The translations under genes and the position numbers were made by a program. Positions 40,569 to 49,724 of a stretch of 64,000 bases of DNA are shown in pieces (the first letter of the stretch is position 1; each line of letters starts with the position of its first letter). Under the pieces are notes generated by a model that saw only the letters and a list, made by a program, of their open reading frames with translations, had not been told where the DNA came from and did not search any database. Location: assembly GCF_000772955.1 (NCBI RefSeq), contig NZ_JPVO01000044.1, forward strand, positions 1-64,000, read 5' to 3'. Origin of the DNA: Ureibacillus sinduriensis BLB-1 = JCM 15800. GTDB lineage: Bacteria; Bacillota; Bacilli; Bacillales_A; Planococcaceae.

Positions 40569-42570
40569 AATCGCAATCAACAATGTAAAAAGAAGCTTTA
40601 GGGACTATTCAATATACTTTTTGACATTGACCCTGGCAGTATGTATATTTTACAGCTTCAATTCGATTGAATCCCAGGATGCCATAAAGGAATGGATGAA
40701 AAAGGATGCTGATCTGCTATTAACGCTAAATAAACTTATGGCTGGAACATCTGTATTTGTATCTTTCGTTCTTGGTGGGCTAATTATATATGCAAATAAA
40801 ATCTTAATTAAAAAGCGAAAAAAAGAGTTAGGGATTTACATGACATTAGGAATGTCAAAAGGTAAAATATCAAAAATTTTAATCTTTGAGACTCTTTTAA
40901 TAGGTATGTTGTCCCTAATCGCCGGTATTATACTTGGCATTATCTTATCGCAAGGTCTGTCCATACTTGTTGCTAATATCATGTTGATTAACGTGGACGA
41001 ATATCAGTTTGTTATTTCACTTAGCGCAATCGTTAAATCGATTGTCTACTTTGGAATAATTTATCTTCTCGTCATGATGTTCAACCAGTTTACTATTTCA
41101 AAATATAAACTGATTGATATGCTGAATGCGTCAAAGAAAAATGAAGAAGTGAAATTGAAAAATAGATTTGTATCGCTGATAATATTTATTGTGGCTGTGG
41201 GATTGTTAGGAACAGCTTACGCTAGAATATTGGAAACCGGCTTAGATGCAGAAGATTCCGATTTGCTTATTATGGTCCTGATGGGTGTGATTGGAACACT
41301 GTTATTCTTTTTCAGTCTTTCAAGCTTCTTTATCCAAGTTGTGCAAAGCTACAAAAAAATATATCTTAAAGATATAAATATATTTATAGTAAGACAGATC
41401 AACAATAAGATTAATACTAACTTTCTATCCATGACGTTAATTTGCCTAATGCTCTTTTTAACAATTACACTTTTGTTTGCTGCATTTGATTTAAAAGGAA
41501 CGATGGATAGACAATCAGCAGGAAACAAAGCTTTTGATGCTTCAGCCTTTCTCATAGTGGATGAGGAAAACAAAGAACCAAAGGTGAATGATGTTGAAGA
41601 ATACTTAAAAGACATAAATTTTAAATTCGAATCTTATGAAAAACATTCCTTTTATAGTGAATACAAACTTAATCTTACTATAGAAGATTTGTTATCAAAG
41701 TATTTAAGCAGGCAGGAGAAAATTGATCTTCAGGAAGGATACTTAGATGGCCCTATATCGGCGATGAAAATATCAGATTATAATTCAATCATCCAGCTTA
41801 AAGGGGAAAAAGCTATTGACCTAAAGGAGAATGAAATCTTAGTTGTATCTAACTACGATCAGGTGAATAATGCGCTACCGGAGTATATTGAAAACGAGGA
41901 TATCATCCATATTGAGGACAATGCTTATACCATCAAAAATAAAACTCCTATAAAGGAAAATATAAAGACCAAAGGCAGCGGCGAGTTCTTTATCCTCATC
42001 ATTCCTGATAACTTTAACGGCGACCTTCAATTAGAGTTCACAAGTTTTAATGTAGTTTATGACAAGAAGTATTATGAAGAGTCAGAAGAGAAGTTTTCTA
42101 AGCTATTCAATGAACTCTTGGAGGACAAATATCGAGACATCAATCCATCATTAGTAATTGGAAAAACAAAGGAACAAGTATTAGCTAGAGAAAATGGTAC
42201 AGCAGCATTGATTGTATTCCTTGGTCTATTTTTGGGCCTCATATTCATTATAACTAGTGCAGCGGTGATGGCATTGCAGCAATTATCTGATGCCAGTGAC
42301 AGCGTGGAACGGTACAATTCCCTAAAGAAAATTGGTGTTACTGAAAAATTAATAAACAATGCAATATTGAAACAAAGTTTGATCTATTTCATGGTACCAT
42401 TAAGCCTGGCAGTCGTCCATTCAATAGTTGGAATAACAGCTGTTAGTAAATATTTCACATTTCATTACCAAGGCATTGTTATAAGTTCTTTACTGCTTGC
42501 CATTATATATGGTGCATACTTTTATGCAACATACGTTGGTGTTAAAAATATCGTGAAAAATAGTAATTAG
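40558..42570 (+). CDS. BceB-type ABC transporter permease
   Basis: A 670-aa FtsX-family permease. The N-terminal TM (about 18-38), paired FtsX segments (LGIYMTLGMSKGKI), and a large outside domain of about 200 aa between the middle helices (about 330-545) are the BceB design for bacitracin/antimicrobial-peptide sensing. The C-terminal FtsX block has NSLKKIGVTEKLI. ATG 40558 has GGAGG 11 nt upstream; an in-frame ATG 36 nt earlier lies deeper in the ATPase gene. Probable role: peptide antibiotic sensing or detoxification; substrate unknown. Confidence 0.87.
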   Translation: MFSKIAINNVKRSFRDYSIYFLTLTLAVCIFYSFNSIESQDAIKEWMKKDADLLLTLNKLMAGTSVFVSFVLGGLIIYANKILIKKRKKELGIYMTLGMSKGKISKILIFETLLIGMLSLIAGIILGIILSQGLSILVANIMLINVDEYQFVISLSAIVKSIVYFGIIYLLVMMFNQFTISKYKLIDMLNASKKNEEVKLKNRFVSLIIFIVAVGLLGTAYARILETGLDAEDSDLLIMVLMGVIGTLLFFFSLSSFFIQVVQSYKKIYLKDINIFIVRQINNKINTNFLSMTLICLMLFLTITLLFAAFDLKGTMDRQSAGNKAFDASAFLIVDEENKEPKVNDVEEYLKDINFKFESYEKHSFYSEYKLNLTIEDLLSKYLSRQEKIDLQEGYLDGPISAMKISDYNSIIQLKGEKAIDLKENEILVVSNYDQVNNALPEYIENEDIIHIEDNAYTIKNKTPIKENIKTKGSGEFFILIIPDNFNGDLQLEFTSFNVVYDKKYYEESEEKFSKLFNELLEDKYRDINPSLVIGKTKEQVLARENGTAALIVFLGLFLGLIFIITSAAVMALQQLSDASDSVERYNSLKKIGVTEKLINNAILKQSLIYFMVPLSLAVVHSIVGITAVSKYFTFHYQGIVISSLLLAIIYGAYFYATYVGVKNIVKNSN

Positions 42571-42695
42571 TAGAGTTGCTATTTAACATATGATTATGGG
42601 TGCTGATTTGTATTTAGAGTGGCCAAACATTTACAAAAGCTAAACGGCAATAATAGGTGCCACTAAGCTCAGCATATTGTGAAATGATTGTTTTC

Positions 42696-42734
42696 AAGGA
42701 CGTATTCCTCATATTGGGATGCGTTCTTTTCGTG
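42696..42734 (+). terminator. bceAB-like operon terminator
   Basis: AAGGACGTATTCC pairs with GGGATGCGTTCTT (two G-U pairs) and is followed by TTCG; a modest T tail. Confidence 0.6.
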
Positions 42735-42847
42735 TGTATGCAAGTAATCGGGGAAAACTTGTTTAGCAATTATATCAACCCAGCTATTCATAATAACCTT
42801 CCAGTAGGAAATACTGTATAAACAAATTGATGATGGAGGACAAAAGT

Positions 42848-43651
42848 ATGCCGGAATTGCCGGAGATGGAAACATATAGAACATTATTGGAATCATTGAT
42901 AGGTGGGCAAAAGATTTCGGACGTTGAGATTGGGCGGGAAAAATCGATTAATGAACCGGTCGAACAGTTTGTTGCGCAAGTTTCAAATCAAACTATCAAA
43001 TCAATTGCTAGAAGAGCAAAGTATTTAATTTTCCACCTGCAGGATGATTCGTATTTACTGTTACATTTGATGCTTGGAGGATGGATGTTTTATGGCAAAG
43101 AAGAAGATAAACCAAACAGGACAATTCAAGTAAAGCTTTCCTTTGGGGAGCAGCATCTATATTTCATTGGACTGCGATTAGGCTATCTGCATCTATTAAC
43201 ACCAGAAGAGGTTGAGAAAGAGTTGGGGAAACTGGGTCCGGAAGTGCTTGATCCCGATTTTACGTTGGATGCCTTTCAACAAATAATGCAAAAAAGAAAA
43301 GGAACGATTAAAACAACATTGATCAATCAAGAAGTATTGGCTGGAATAGGCAATGGGTATTCTGATGAAATTCTTTGGCATGCCGAAATCCGTCCTGATA
43401 AAAAAATCAATGAACTGGATATCCAACAATTAACGCGGGCTTATTACTCGATTCAATTTATTCTTGAAAAAGGAATCAAACAAGGTGGATATATGGAAAA
43501 TCCACTATATAAAGGCGATGGAAAAACAGGAGGCTATCAATTTTATGTTTACGATAGAGAAGGCCAAGAATGTTCTCGTTGCAATACGATTATTATAGAA
43601 AAAGAAATCTCTTCACGCAAAACCTTCCTTTGCCCCAATTGCCAGCAATAA
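42848..43651 (+). CDS. formamidopyrimidine-DNA glycosylase (Fpg/Nei family)
   Basis: From ATG 42848 (SD GGAGGA) this is 267 aa. It begins MPELPEMETY: Pro2 is the catalytic nucleophile and Glu3 the proton donor; Lys in RRAKYLIF is conserved. The H2TH region (IGNGYSDEILWHAEIRPD) and a C-terminal zinc finger (CSRCNTIII..CPNCQ) complete it. It excises oxidised bases such as 8-oxoguanine. It lies outside polA context, so it may be a second paralogue rather than the main MutM. Confidence 0.9.
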   Translation: MPELPEMETYRTLLESLIGGQKISDVEIGREKSINEPVEQFVAQVSNQTIKSIARRAKYLIFHLQDDSYLLLHLMLGGWMFYGKEEDKPNRTIQVKLSFGEQHLYFIGLRLGYLHLLTPEEVEKELGKLGPEVLDPDFTLDAFQQIMQKRKGTIKTTLINQEVLAGIGNGYSDEILWHAEIRPDKKINELDIQQLTRAYYSIQFILEKGIKQGGYMENPLYKGDGKTGGYQFYVYDREGQECSRCNTIIIEKEISSRKTFLCPNCQQ

Positions 43652-43814
43652 GTAAATTGAAAAAGTACACAAATATATAAAGTTTCATTCATACGCGCTT
43701 TCCAGAGCCAGAGCTTTTGAACTTTTTGAAGACCATTATTTAATCTAATCTATAGGTAATTTGAAGAATAAAATTACATTTTACCTTGTGATAAAATATA
43801 TTGTCAATAATAAT

Positions 43815-43843
43815 TTGTTATTTTTTCAGAAAAATGTTATAAT
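43815..43843 (+). promoter_or_regulatory. strong sigma-A promoter
   Basis: TTGTTA (43815-43820) and a perfect TATAAT (43838-43843) are 17 bp apart, with TG just before the -10. It predicts transcription from about 43850, only about 20 nt upstream of a terminator hairpin. Confidence 0.75.
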
Positions 43844-43849
43844 AATTAC

Positions 43850-43925
43850 TTACAAATGTATTTCAACCGTATCCTTAATTCCGCTGTATTTATGTAGATC
43901 GAATTAAGGATACGGTTTTTTATAT
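43850..43925 (+). ncRNA. candidate short terminated transcript (sRNA or leader)
   Basis: The promoter at 43815-43843 would start an RNA of about 75 nt ending in a terminator whose 15-bp stem is perfect (CCGTATCCTTAATTC / GAATTAAGGATACGG) with an 18-20 nt loop and six T. This is either a small RNA or a leader-attenuator for the 284-aa gene 120 bp downstream. No riboswitch or T-box motif is seen. Existence of the RNA is inferred from promoter plus terminator. Confidence 0.45.
43868..43925 (+). terminator. strong intrinsic terminator
   Basis: Perfect 15-bp inverted repeat followed by TTTTTTATAT, between the Fpg-like gene and the 284-aa gene. It could also stop read-through from the glycosylase gene. 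Confidence 0.85.
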
Positions 43926-44044
43926 CCTTTTTTAACCATGGAAAAAGTCAAACGGTTGTGAACCTTTAAGGTGTTAGTTGAATAAATCTATTAATTTTCT
44001 AGAAAATTATAACCGAGTTTTTATTCTTAAGGAGGACTAAGATA

Positions 44045-44899
44045 ATGAACTTAATTAATAAGAAAGTTACACACGAGCTTTTTGGCATTGGTAGCATAGT
44101 CAAGCATAATCATTCTAGTATTGAAATAAAATTCGCATCGGAGAATAAAATGTTTGTTTTCCCGGATGTATTTGTAAAGCACTTAAGAATTCATGATAAA
44201 AGTGATGGTATATCACTCGAAAAAATTATACAAAAAAAAGAAATTGAACGAAAGGAAGCAGAATGGAATAAGGAAGAGGATAGAAAACTTCAACGGAAAA
44301 ACCAGGAACTTCGCTTAAAACACGAAAAACTGATGAAAAATCATAAACTTCATTCCGAATCACAAATGGTTTTTTGGTGTGACACAGAAGAACATATAAA
44401 AACTTTTTCAGAGTGGAGGGTATTTTCAGGAGAAATTAAAAGTGGCAATAATAAGGGGAAACCAAACAAAGCTATCCGATTACATCAAAATAGCGCCGTC
44501 CTACTAACTTCAATAGATTCACGCATGAGGGAAAAAGACAGACGTATACTAGGTGTCTATATGGTGAATGAAGATTTTATTGGTAAACTTTGTGAAGATG
44601 GATATGTTCCTGCTCATACAAAATACAAACTCCAACTTACAGAACAGGAATCGGATCAGCTTCTTTTCTGGGAGTATTATGCAAATGAGAAGTCCCCCGA
44701 CAAAATGACATGGAATACAGGTAAATACCGTTATTTTAGTAATATATGGATGGCTCAAATTTTGCTTGATATAATTGCGTTGAAAAGTGATCCAAAGGAG
44801 CGAGAGATGGCGCAACAATTTTTTAAATATTTTTGTAAAATGAATCAGATAACAGCTAATGAGCTAACAAAGCCTAATGGCACATTGATGCGTATTTAG
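44045..44899 (+). CDS. uncharacterised protein with Tudor/SH3-like N-terminus and coiled coil
   Basis: A 284-aa cytosolic protein I cannot assign. Residues 4-47 (KKVTHELFGIGSIVKHNHSS...FPDVFVKHL) look like the small Tudor/SH3-like domain found at the end of PcrA. Residues about 55-105 are a highly charged helix, probably a coiled coil. The remaining 180 aa are a compact alpha/beta domain (MVFWCDTEEH.., ILGVYMVNEDF, TGKYRYFSNIWMAQILLDI) which might be a PUA/EVE-type fold, a guess. SD AAGGAGG precedes the ATG. It stands alone downstream of a strong promoter-terminator unit. Confidence 0.7.
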   Translation: MNLINKKVTHELFGIGSIVKHNHSSIEIKFASENKMFVFPDVFVKHLRIHDKSDGISLEKIIQKKEIERKEAEWNKEEDRKLQRKNQELRLKHEKLMKNHKLHSESQMVFWCDTEEHIKTFSEWRVFSGEIKSGNNKGKPNKAIRLHQNSAVLLTSIDSRMREKDRRILGVYMVNEDFIGKLCEDGYVPAHTKYKLQLTEQESDQLLFWEYYANEKSPDKMTWNTGKYRYFSNIWMAQILLDIIALKSDPKEREMAQQFFKYFCKMNQITANELTKPNGTLMRI

Positions 44900-45600
44900 T
44901 TTTTAACCGGAAAATCAGTTTATAAGTTTATTTCTTCAATTCACAACAACTGTGTAAATGTTCAGATCAACTAAGATTGTCGCTATTTCACTTCAGATGA
45001 GAATAAATAGAATCATTTATCAATATAAGCTTCTTCATTAAAGAAAAAATGTCAAAGAACGAAATTCCTGTGGGAAAGTTCGTTCTTTTTTCTATTGCAC
45101 CAATAAAAGGAAAAAATATTTGTGTTGGAATAATTTAACGAACGCTGATAGTGTTGCTTGTGATGTTAGCCAACTACATAAAACTAATATACCCGTGTTT
45201 TTATACCTTTTTTAGGGTGGGTCTATGGAATGGCTAACTTAGTACCCGTTGAAACATATATAGCAGAACAGCTCGAAGTAGGATAATGCACGCAGAAACA
45301 ATCTGCTTTTACTGCAAAACTTCCACATTGCCCCTATAGCTTCTTCCCAAGTAAAAATTCTAGTTGAAGAGGAAACTGTGTGAAGGTAAACTTAATAATC
45401 TAGGTTATACTATAATAATGACCGATTTACTTAAACCGGATATCTCCAAATGACTATATTGATTCTTCACACTATTTGAGGCATGCTTGGTTGGGTATTT
45501 ATTATAAACTAATAATAATAGAATAGACGCGGCATCTATGCTTTAGCTTGGGATGAGAGTTTGACAGTGTATCCAGGATGCGCAATGAAAGGATTTGAAT
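44900..45600 (+). other. 700-bp spacer with one terminator
   Basis: A clear terminator lies at 45054-45092 (AAAGAACGAA / TTCGTTCTTT with a T run), closing the 284-aa gene. Beyond it, 45095-45590 holds no convincing gene on either strand; a TATACTATAAT near 45406-45416 may be part of the promoter for the dihydrouridine synthase gene. A short frame near 45229 (MANLVPVETYIAEQLEVG) has no ribosome site and may be a relic. Confidence 0.55.
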
Positions 45601-46581
45601 TTGAAAATGAATGATAATTTCTGGCGTGATTTGCCACGTCCATTTTTTGTACTGGCACCGATGGAAGATGTGACGGATACGGTTTTCCGTCATGTAGTAA
45701 GTAAAGCCGGTCGGCCGGATGTATTTTTTACAGAGTTTACAAACTCGGATAGCTATTGTCACCCGGAGGGCATGAAGAGCGTGCGTGGCCGGTTGCTATT
45801 TACTGAAGATGAGCAACCTATGGTGGCGCATATTTGGGGGGATAATCCGGATTATTTCCGTCAAATGAGTATCGGCATGGCGGAACTGGGATTTAAAGGC
45901 CTCGATATTAACATGGGCTGCCCCGTACCGAATGTGGCATCGAGGGGGAAAGGCAGTGGCCTTATTCTACGTCCGGACGTTGCCGCTGAACTTATTCAAG
46001 CTGCGAAAGTGGGCGGATTGCCTGTAAGTGTGAAAACGAGACTTGGCTTTGAGGATATAAATGAGTGGGAAGAATGGCTGACGCATATTTTGAAACAGGA
46101 TATTGCGAACCTTTCCATTCATTTACGTACAAGAAAAGAAATGAGTGCTGTAGATGCCCATTGGGAGCTCATACCGGAAATCAAGAAATTGCGCGACCGG
46201 ATTGCACCGGATACTTTAATAACTATCAACGGAGATATTCCCGACCGCCAAGTAGGGCTACAGCTTGCAGAAAAGTATGGGATAGATGGCGTGATGATCG
46301 GGCGTGGTATCTTTAAAAATCCTTTTGCTTTTGAAAAAGAGCCAAAAGAGCATAGCAGCAAGGAATATTTGGATCTTCTTAGATATCAGTTGGATCTTCA
46401 TGATCAATATATAGAAGAATTGCCACGTGCTGTTACGGGACTTCATCGTTTCTTCAAAATATATGTCAAAGGTTTCCGCGGTGCAGGCGAGTTAAGAAAT
46501 CAATTGATGAACACAAAATCAACAGATGAAGTACGTGCATTGCTTGATGCTTTTGAAGCGAACAATGTTGATGCTGAATAG
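45601..46581 (+). CDS. tRNA-dihydrouridine synthase
   Basis: From TTG 45601 (AAAGG 8 nt upstream) this is 326 aa; ATG 45607 and TTG 45595 are alternatives. FMN-dependent TIM barrel: [14 protein letters not shown] binds FMN and the catalytic Cys107 lies in [26 protein letters not shown] and [12 protein letters not shown] bind the phosphate. It reduces uridine in tRNA D-loop or nearby. It belongs to the Dus family (COG0042); paralogue-specific position not determinable. Confidence 0.9.
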   Translation: MKMNDNFWRDLPRPFFVLAPMEDVTDTVFRHVVSKAGRPDVFFTEFTNSDSYCHPEGMKSVRGRLLFTEDEQPMVAHIWGDNPDYFRQMSIGMAELGFKGLDINMGCPVPNVASRGKGSGLILRPDVAAELIQAAKVGGLPVSVKTRLGFEDINEWEEWLTHILKQDIANLSIHLRTRKEMSAVDAHWELIPEIKKLRDRIAPDTLITINGDIPDRQVGLQLAEKYGIDGVMIGRGIFKNPFAFEKEPKEHSSKEYLDLLRYQLDLHDQYIEELPRAVTGLHRFFKIYVKGFRGAGELRNQLMNTKSTDEVRALLDAFEANNVDAE

Positions 46582-46676
46582 TCTAATCCAGATTACAAAC
46601 TTTGCAATTTATTTAGTTAGAGATTTGTATGCTTGGAGCAGCCAATCAGAAATAGTCAATTTAATAAATAAAGAAA

Positions 46677-46717
46677 AAAGAACGTATTTCTTCAGTAGAG
46701 AGATACGTTCTTTCTTA
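46677..46717. terminator. bidirectional terminator between dus and ptrB-like genes
   Basis: AAAGAACGTAT pairs with ATACGTTCTTT around a 15-nt loop, with A and T runs on the outer sides. The two genes converge here. Confidence 0.82.
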
Positions 46718-46762
46718 TAGGAAATACTAGCAGGTGTCAACAACGAAAGCTAGATAAACCCT

Positions 46763-48814
46763 TTATTCCACTGTAACACCAAGCTTATCAAGAATGAAGG
46801 CATAGCATTCAGCAGCTTCTTTTAAGTGATTGAAACGGCCAGATGCTCCGAAATGTCCTGCGCCCATATTGGTTTTAAGCACAAGCGTATTGCTGTCTGT
46901 TTTCATTGAACGTAAACGGGCAACCCATTTTGCTGGCTCCCAATAACCTACACGCGGGTCGTTTATGCCTGTGGTGATATAGAAGTGAGGATAGTCTTTT
47001 GCTTCCACATTATCATAAGGGCTATACGACTTCATATAAAAATAGTCTTTTTGATTACGAGGATTACCCCATTCATCCCACTCTAATGTAGTAAGAGGAA
47101 TCGTTTCATCAAGCATTGTTGTCAAGACATCAACGAACGGCACTTCAGGTACTATCACCTGAAATAGCTCTGGGGCCATATTGGCAACTGCACCTACAAG
47201 CAATCCACCAGCACTACCACCACGTGCAGCCATTTTACTAGGCGTTGTGTATGCTTGTTGAATTAAATGGTTCGCGGCAGCAATGAAGTCCGTAAATGAG
47301 TTTCGTTTATGCTGCATTTTACCGTTTTCATACCAATTACGGCCCATTTCAGAGCCACCGCGTACTTGCACAGTGACCATGACAACACCTTTATCGAGTA
47401 TAGGTAATCGATACGAGCTGAAATAAGGATCGCTACTATAACCATAAGAACCATATCCCGAAAGAATTAATGGTGCTGGTCCAGATTGAAGTGCATCTTC
47501 ACGATATAAAACCGTCATAGGAATTTTTACGCCATCTTCAGCTATTGCCCACAATTGCTCTTGACGATAGTTGGGTGGATAATAGTCCCCACTTACTGGA
47601 GCCACTTGTAAGCTTTGTTTCTCTCCAGTTTGCAAATTTAACCCGTAAGTTGTTTTTGGTGTAATTAATGACTCGAATTGGATTAATACTTCTTTAGCAT
47701 CATAGCTTTGTTGATCTAAAATGCCGACTGTATAGATGGGTTCGTTCCATTCTAACTGAACAACCTCACCATCTCGAAGCACCCAAATTTGTGTTAAACC
47801 ATTTTCTCGCCCTAAAAGAAGTAAGGTATTTTGGAACGGATACACCCCTTGAAGGAAGCGTTTTTCATCGTATGGCAATACATTTTCGCGTGCATGGAAA
47901 TCGGATATAGGACAACGAAGAAGCTGGAAATTTAACGCTTCTTCATTTGTTAGAATGAGCAGGTCATTTTCCCAATGTTCGACATCATATTCTATTCCTA
48001 TGCGTCGTTCATCTACCAACCTTAAGGGTGATAAAGGAAGTTCTGCATTTAGTAAGCGGATTTCAGTTGTTGTGCTCGATTTTGAATAAACAATAATGAA
48101 ACTTTCGCTTTGTGTTTTAGCTATGAATAATGTAAACGTTACGTCTTTTTCTTCGTAAAGTAACTCGTCATCCCCAATTTCACTACCTACACGGTGACGC
48201 CATAATTGGAATGGACGTTGAAACTCATCCACTGTGATGTAAAAAATATACCCGCCACAGCTGCTCCATTCTATACTGCTGTACAGATAGACATTTGGAA
48301 TCCTATCATTTAGAAGTTCACCCGTTTCCAAGTTTTTTATGTAGGCGGTATAGCGGTCTGAGCCATCACGGTTTTCTAAATATACTAGTAGATTATGATT
48401 AGATGAGATTCGCTGCTCGGTCACACTTAAATAGCCTCCTTCGACGGCCAGCTGATTTAAGTCGAGTATTACTTCTTCCTCTACAGTTGATAAAAGATCC
48501 CGACTAACTGCTTTTTTGCGGGCATAAATAGGGTATTGATTGTCTTTATCTAAGCGAGAATAGTAGAAAAATGGCCCATGTTGGACCGGAACCTTTATTT
48601 CTGAATCGGGAACACGGTCTACCATACTTTGGTAAATTTGTTCAGTCTGTTTCTTTAAAGACTCCATAATTTCAGCATAGTACCGGTTTTCTTCTTCTAA
48701 ATAGTGAATCACTTCTTGATTAGTACGTTCCTTAAGCCAATAAAAGTCATCTTCTCGTCGGTCGCCATGTAATTCATGAGAATAAGGAATGCGTTTTGCT
48801 ACAGGTAGATTCAT
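46763..48814 (-). CDS. ptrB: oligopeptidase B (S9A prolyl oligopeptidase family)
   Basis: A 683-aa serine peptidase, normal length. It has an N-terminal seven-bladed beta-propeller (about 70-400) and a C-terminal alpha/beta hydrolase. Catalytic Ser is in ARGGSAGG (about residue 533), Asp in NDPRV (about 619) and His in GAGHFGASG (about 654). HGDRREDDFYWLKER near the start is typical. It cleaves short peptides after Lys/Arg in the cytosol. No signal peptide. Monocistronic, with an AGGAGA ribosome site. Confidence 0.93.
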   Translation of the reverse strand: MNLPVAKRIPYSHELHGDRREDDFYWLKERTNQEVIHYLEEENRYYAEIMESLKKQTEQIYQSMVDRVPDSEIKVPVQHGPFFYYSRLDKDNQYPIYARKKAVSRDLLSTVEEEVILDLNQLAVEGGYLSVTEQRISSNHNLLVYLENRDGSDRYTAYIKNLETGELLNDRIPNVYLYSSIEWSSCGGYIFYITVDEFQRPFQLWRHRVGSEIGDDELLYEEKDVTFTLFIAKTQSESFIIVYSKSSTTTEIRLLNAELPLSPLRLVDERRIGIEYDVEHWENDLLILTNEEALNFQLLRCPISDFHARENVLPYDEKRFLQGVYPFQNTLLLLGRENGLTQIWVLRDGEVVQLEWNEPIYTVGILDQQSYDAKEVLIQFESLITPKTTYGLNLQTGEKQSLQVAPVSGDYYPPNYRQEQLWAIAEDGVKIPMTVLYREDALQSGPAPLILSGYGSYGYSSDPYFSSYRLPILDKGVVMVTVQVRGGSEMGRNWYENGKMQHKRNSFTDFIAAANHLIQQAYTTPSKMAARGGSAGGLLVGAVANMAPELFQVIVPEVPFVDVLTTMLDETIPLTTLEWDEWGNPRNQKDYFYMKSYSPYDNVEAKDYPHFYITTGINDPRVGYWEPAKWVARLRSMKTDSNTLVLKTNMGAGHFGASGRFNHLKEAAECYAFILDKLGVTVE

Positions 48815-49034
48815 GAAATTCTCCTCTCTATATACAGATATAAATAATTTCGAGATAGTTTCCTTGAAACCCTTTTTACTCTTTTGTATGATGCTAATTT
48901 ATTGGTCCTATACCTCAGCATATTAATTTTTGAAACCCCAAATACCCATAAATTTACACTTACCCATCCCATTTATTGTATACTGTAAATATCCTGATAA
49001 ACTAGTAGGAAAGTCTTTCTCTAGGAGATTTACG

Positions 49035-49724
49035 ATGAAAATAGATTGTTTAATTGTAGACGACGAAATTGTTTTAGCAGAAACAACTTGCGAGTATTTT
49101 AATATGTTTGAGGTCAAAACGGCATTTGTTACGAGTGTGCAAGAGTGCGAGCGTTTTTTGGAGAAACATGAGCCATCATTGCTTCTTCTAGACATCAATC
49201 TGGGGAATGAATCCGGGTTTGACTTATGTAAAAAGTTGCGTAAAACCACGCAAATTCCGATCCTCTTTATAAGTGCACGTTCGAGTGATGACGACGTTCT
49301 CATTGCGCTAAACATAGGTGGGGATGACTACATACAAAAGCCATATACGCTAAGCATTTTATTGGCAAAAGTGAAAGCGGTGCTCAAAAGGTACGGCGGA
49401 AGTTCCAATCTACCGCAAGAAGCAATAGAATTTGGACATATCCAAATTGATGCAAAGCTCCATCGTGTACGTGTAGATGGTGTATCTATTCAGCTGAAAA
49501 CGATGGAATATAAACTTCTTTATTATTTGGCTAAAAATAAAAATCGTATCCTTACAAAAGAAGAATTGTTTCAAAACGTATGGGAAGATTCTTTTGTAGG
49601 GGATGGGACCCTCAATGTACATATCCGGCATTTGCGCGAGAAGATTGAACGAAACCCAAAGGATCCCCAATTTATAAAAACAGTATGGGGAGTGGGATAT
49701 GTGTTAGAGGATAACAATCTATGA
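49035..49724 (+). CDS. OmpR-family response regulator
   Basis: From ATG 49035 (CTAGGAGA upstream) this is 229 aa; an upstream open frame to 48930 has no site. Receiver domain with DDE, phospho-acceptor Asp in LLLLDINLGNESG and Lys in YIQKPYT; winged helix with LKTMEYKLLYYLA and KTVWGVGYVLE. It overlaps the kinase gene by 4 nt. It likely controls the ABC transporter downstream through direct repeats at 51043-51061. Confidence 0.93.
   Translation: MKIDCLIVDDEIVLAETTCEYFNMFEVKTAFVTSVQECERFLEKHEPSLLLLDINLGNESGFDLCKKLRKTTQIPILFISARSSDDDVLIALNIGGDDYIQKPYTLSILLAKVKAVLKRYGGSSNLPQEAIEFGHIQIDAKLHRVRVDGVSIQLKTMEYKLLYYLAKNKNRILTKEELFQNVWEDSFVGDGTLNVHIRHLREKIERNPKDPQFIKTVWGVGYVLEDNNL

Noticed and set aside
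45229-45286. Short frame MANLVPVETYIAEQLEVG
   Set aside because: 18 codons only, no ribosome site, in a gene-free spacer; perhaps a relic but not supportable.
48930-49034. 35-residue extension of the second response regulator
   Set aside because: It is not similar to receiver-domain starts and has no ribosome site; ATG 49035 has AGGAG and begins directly at the receiver domain.
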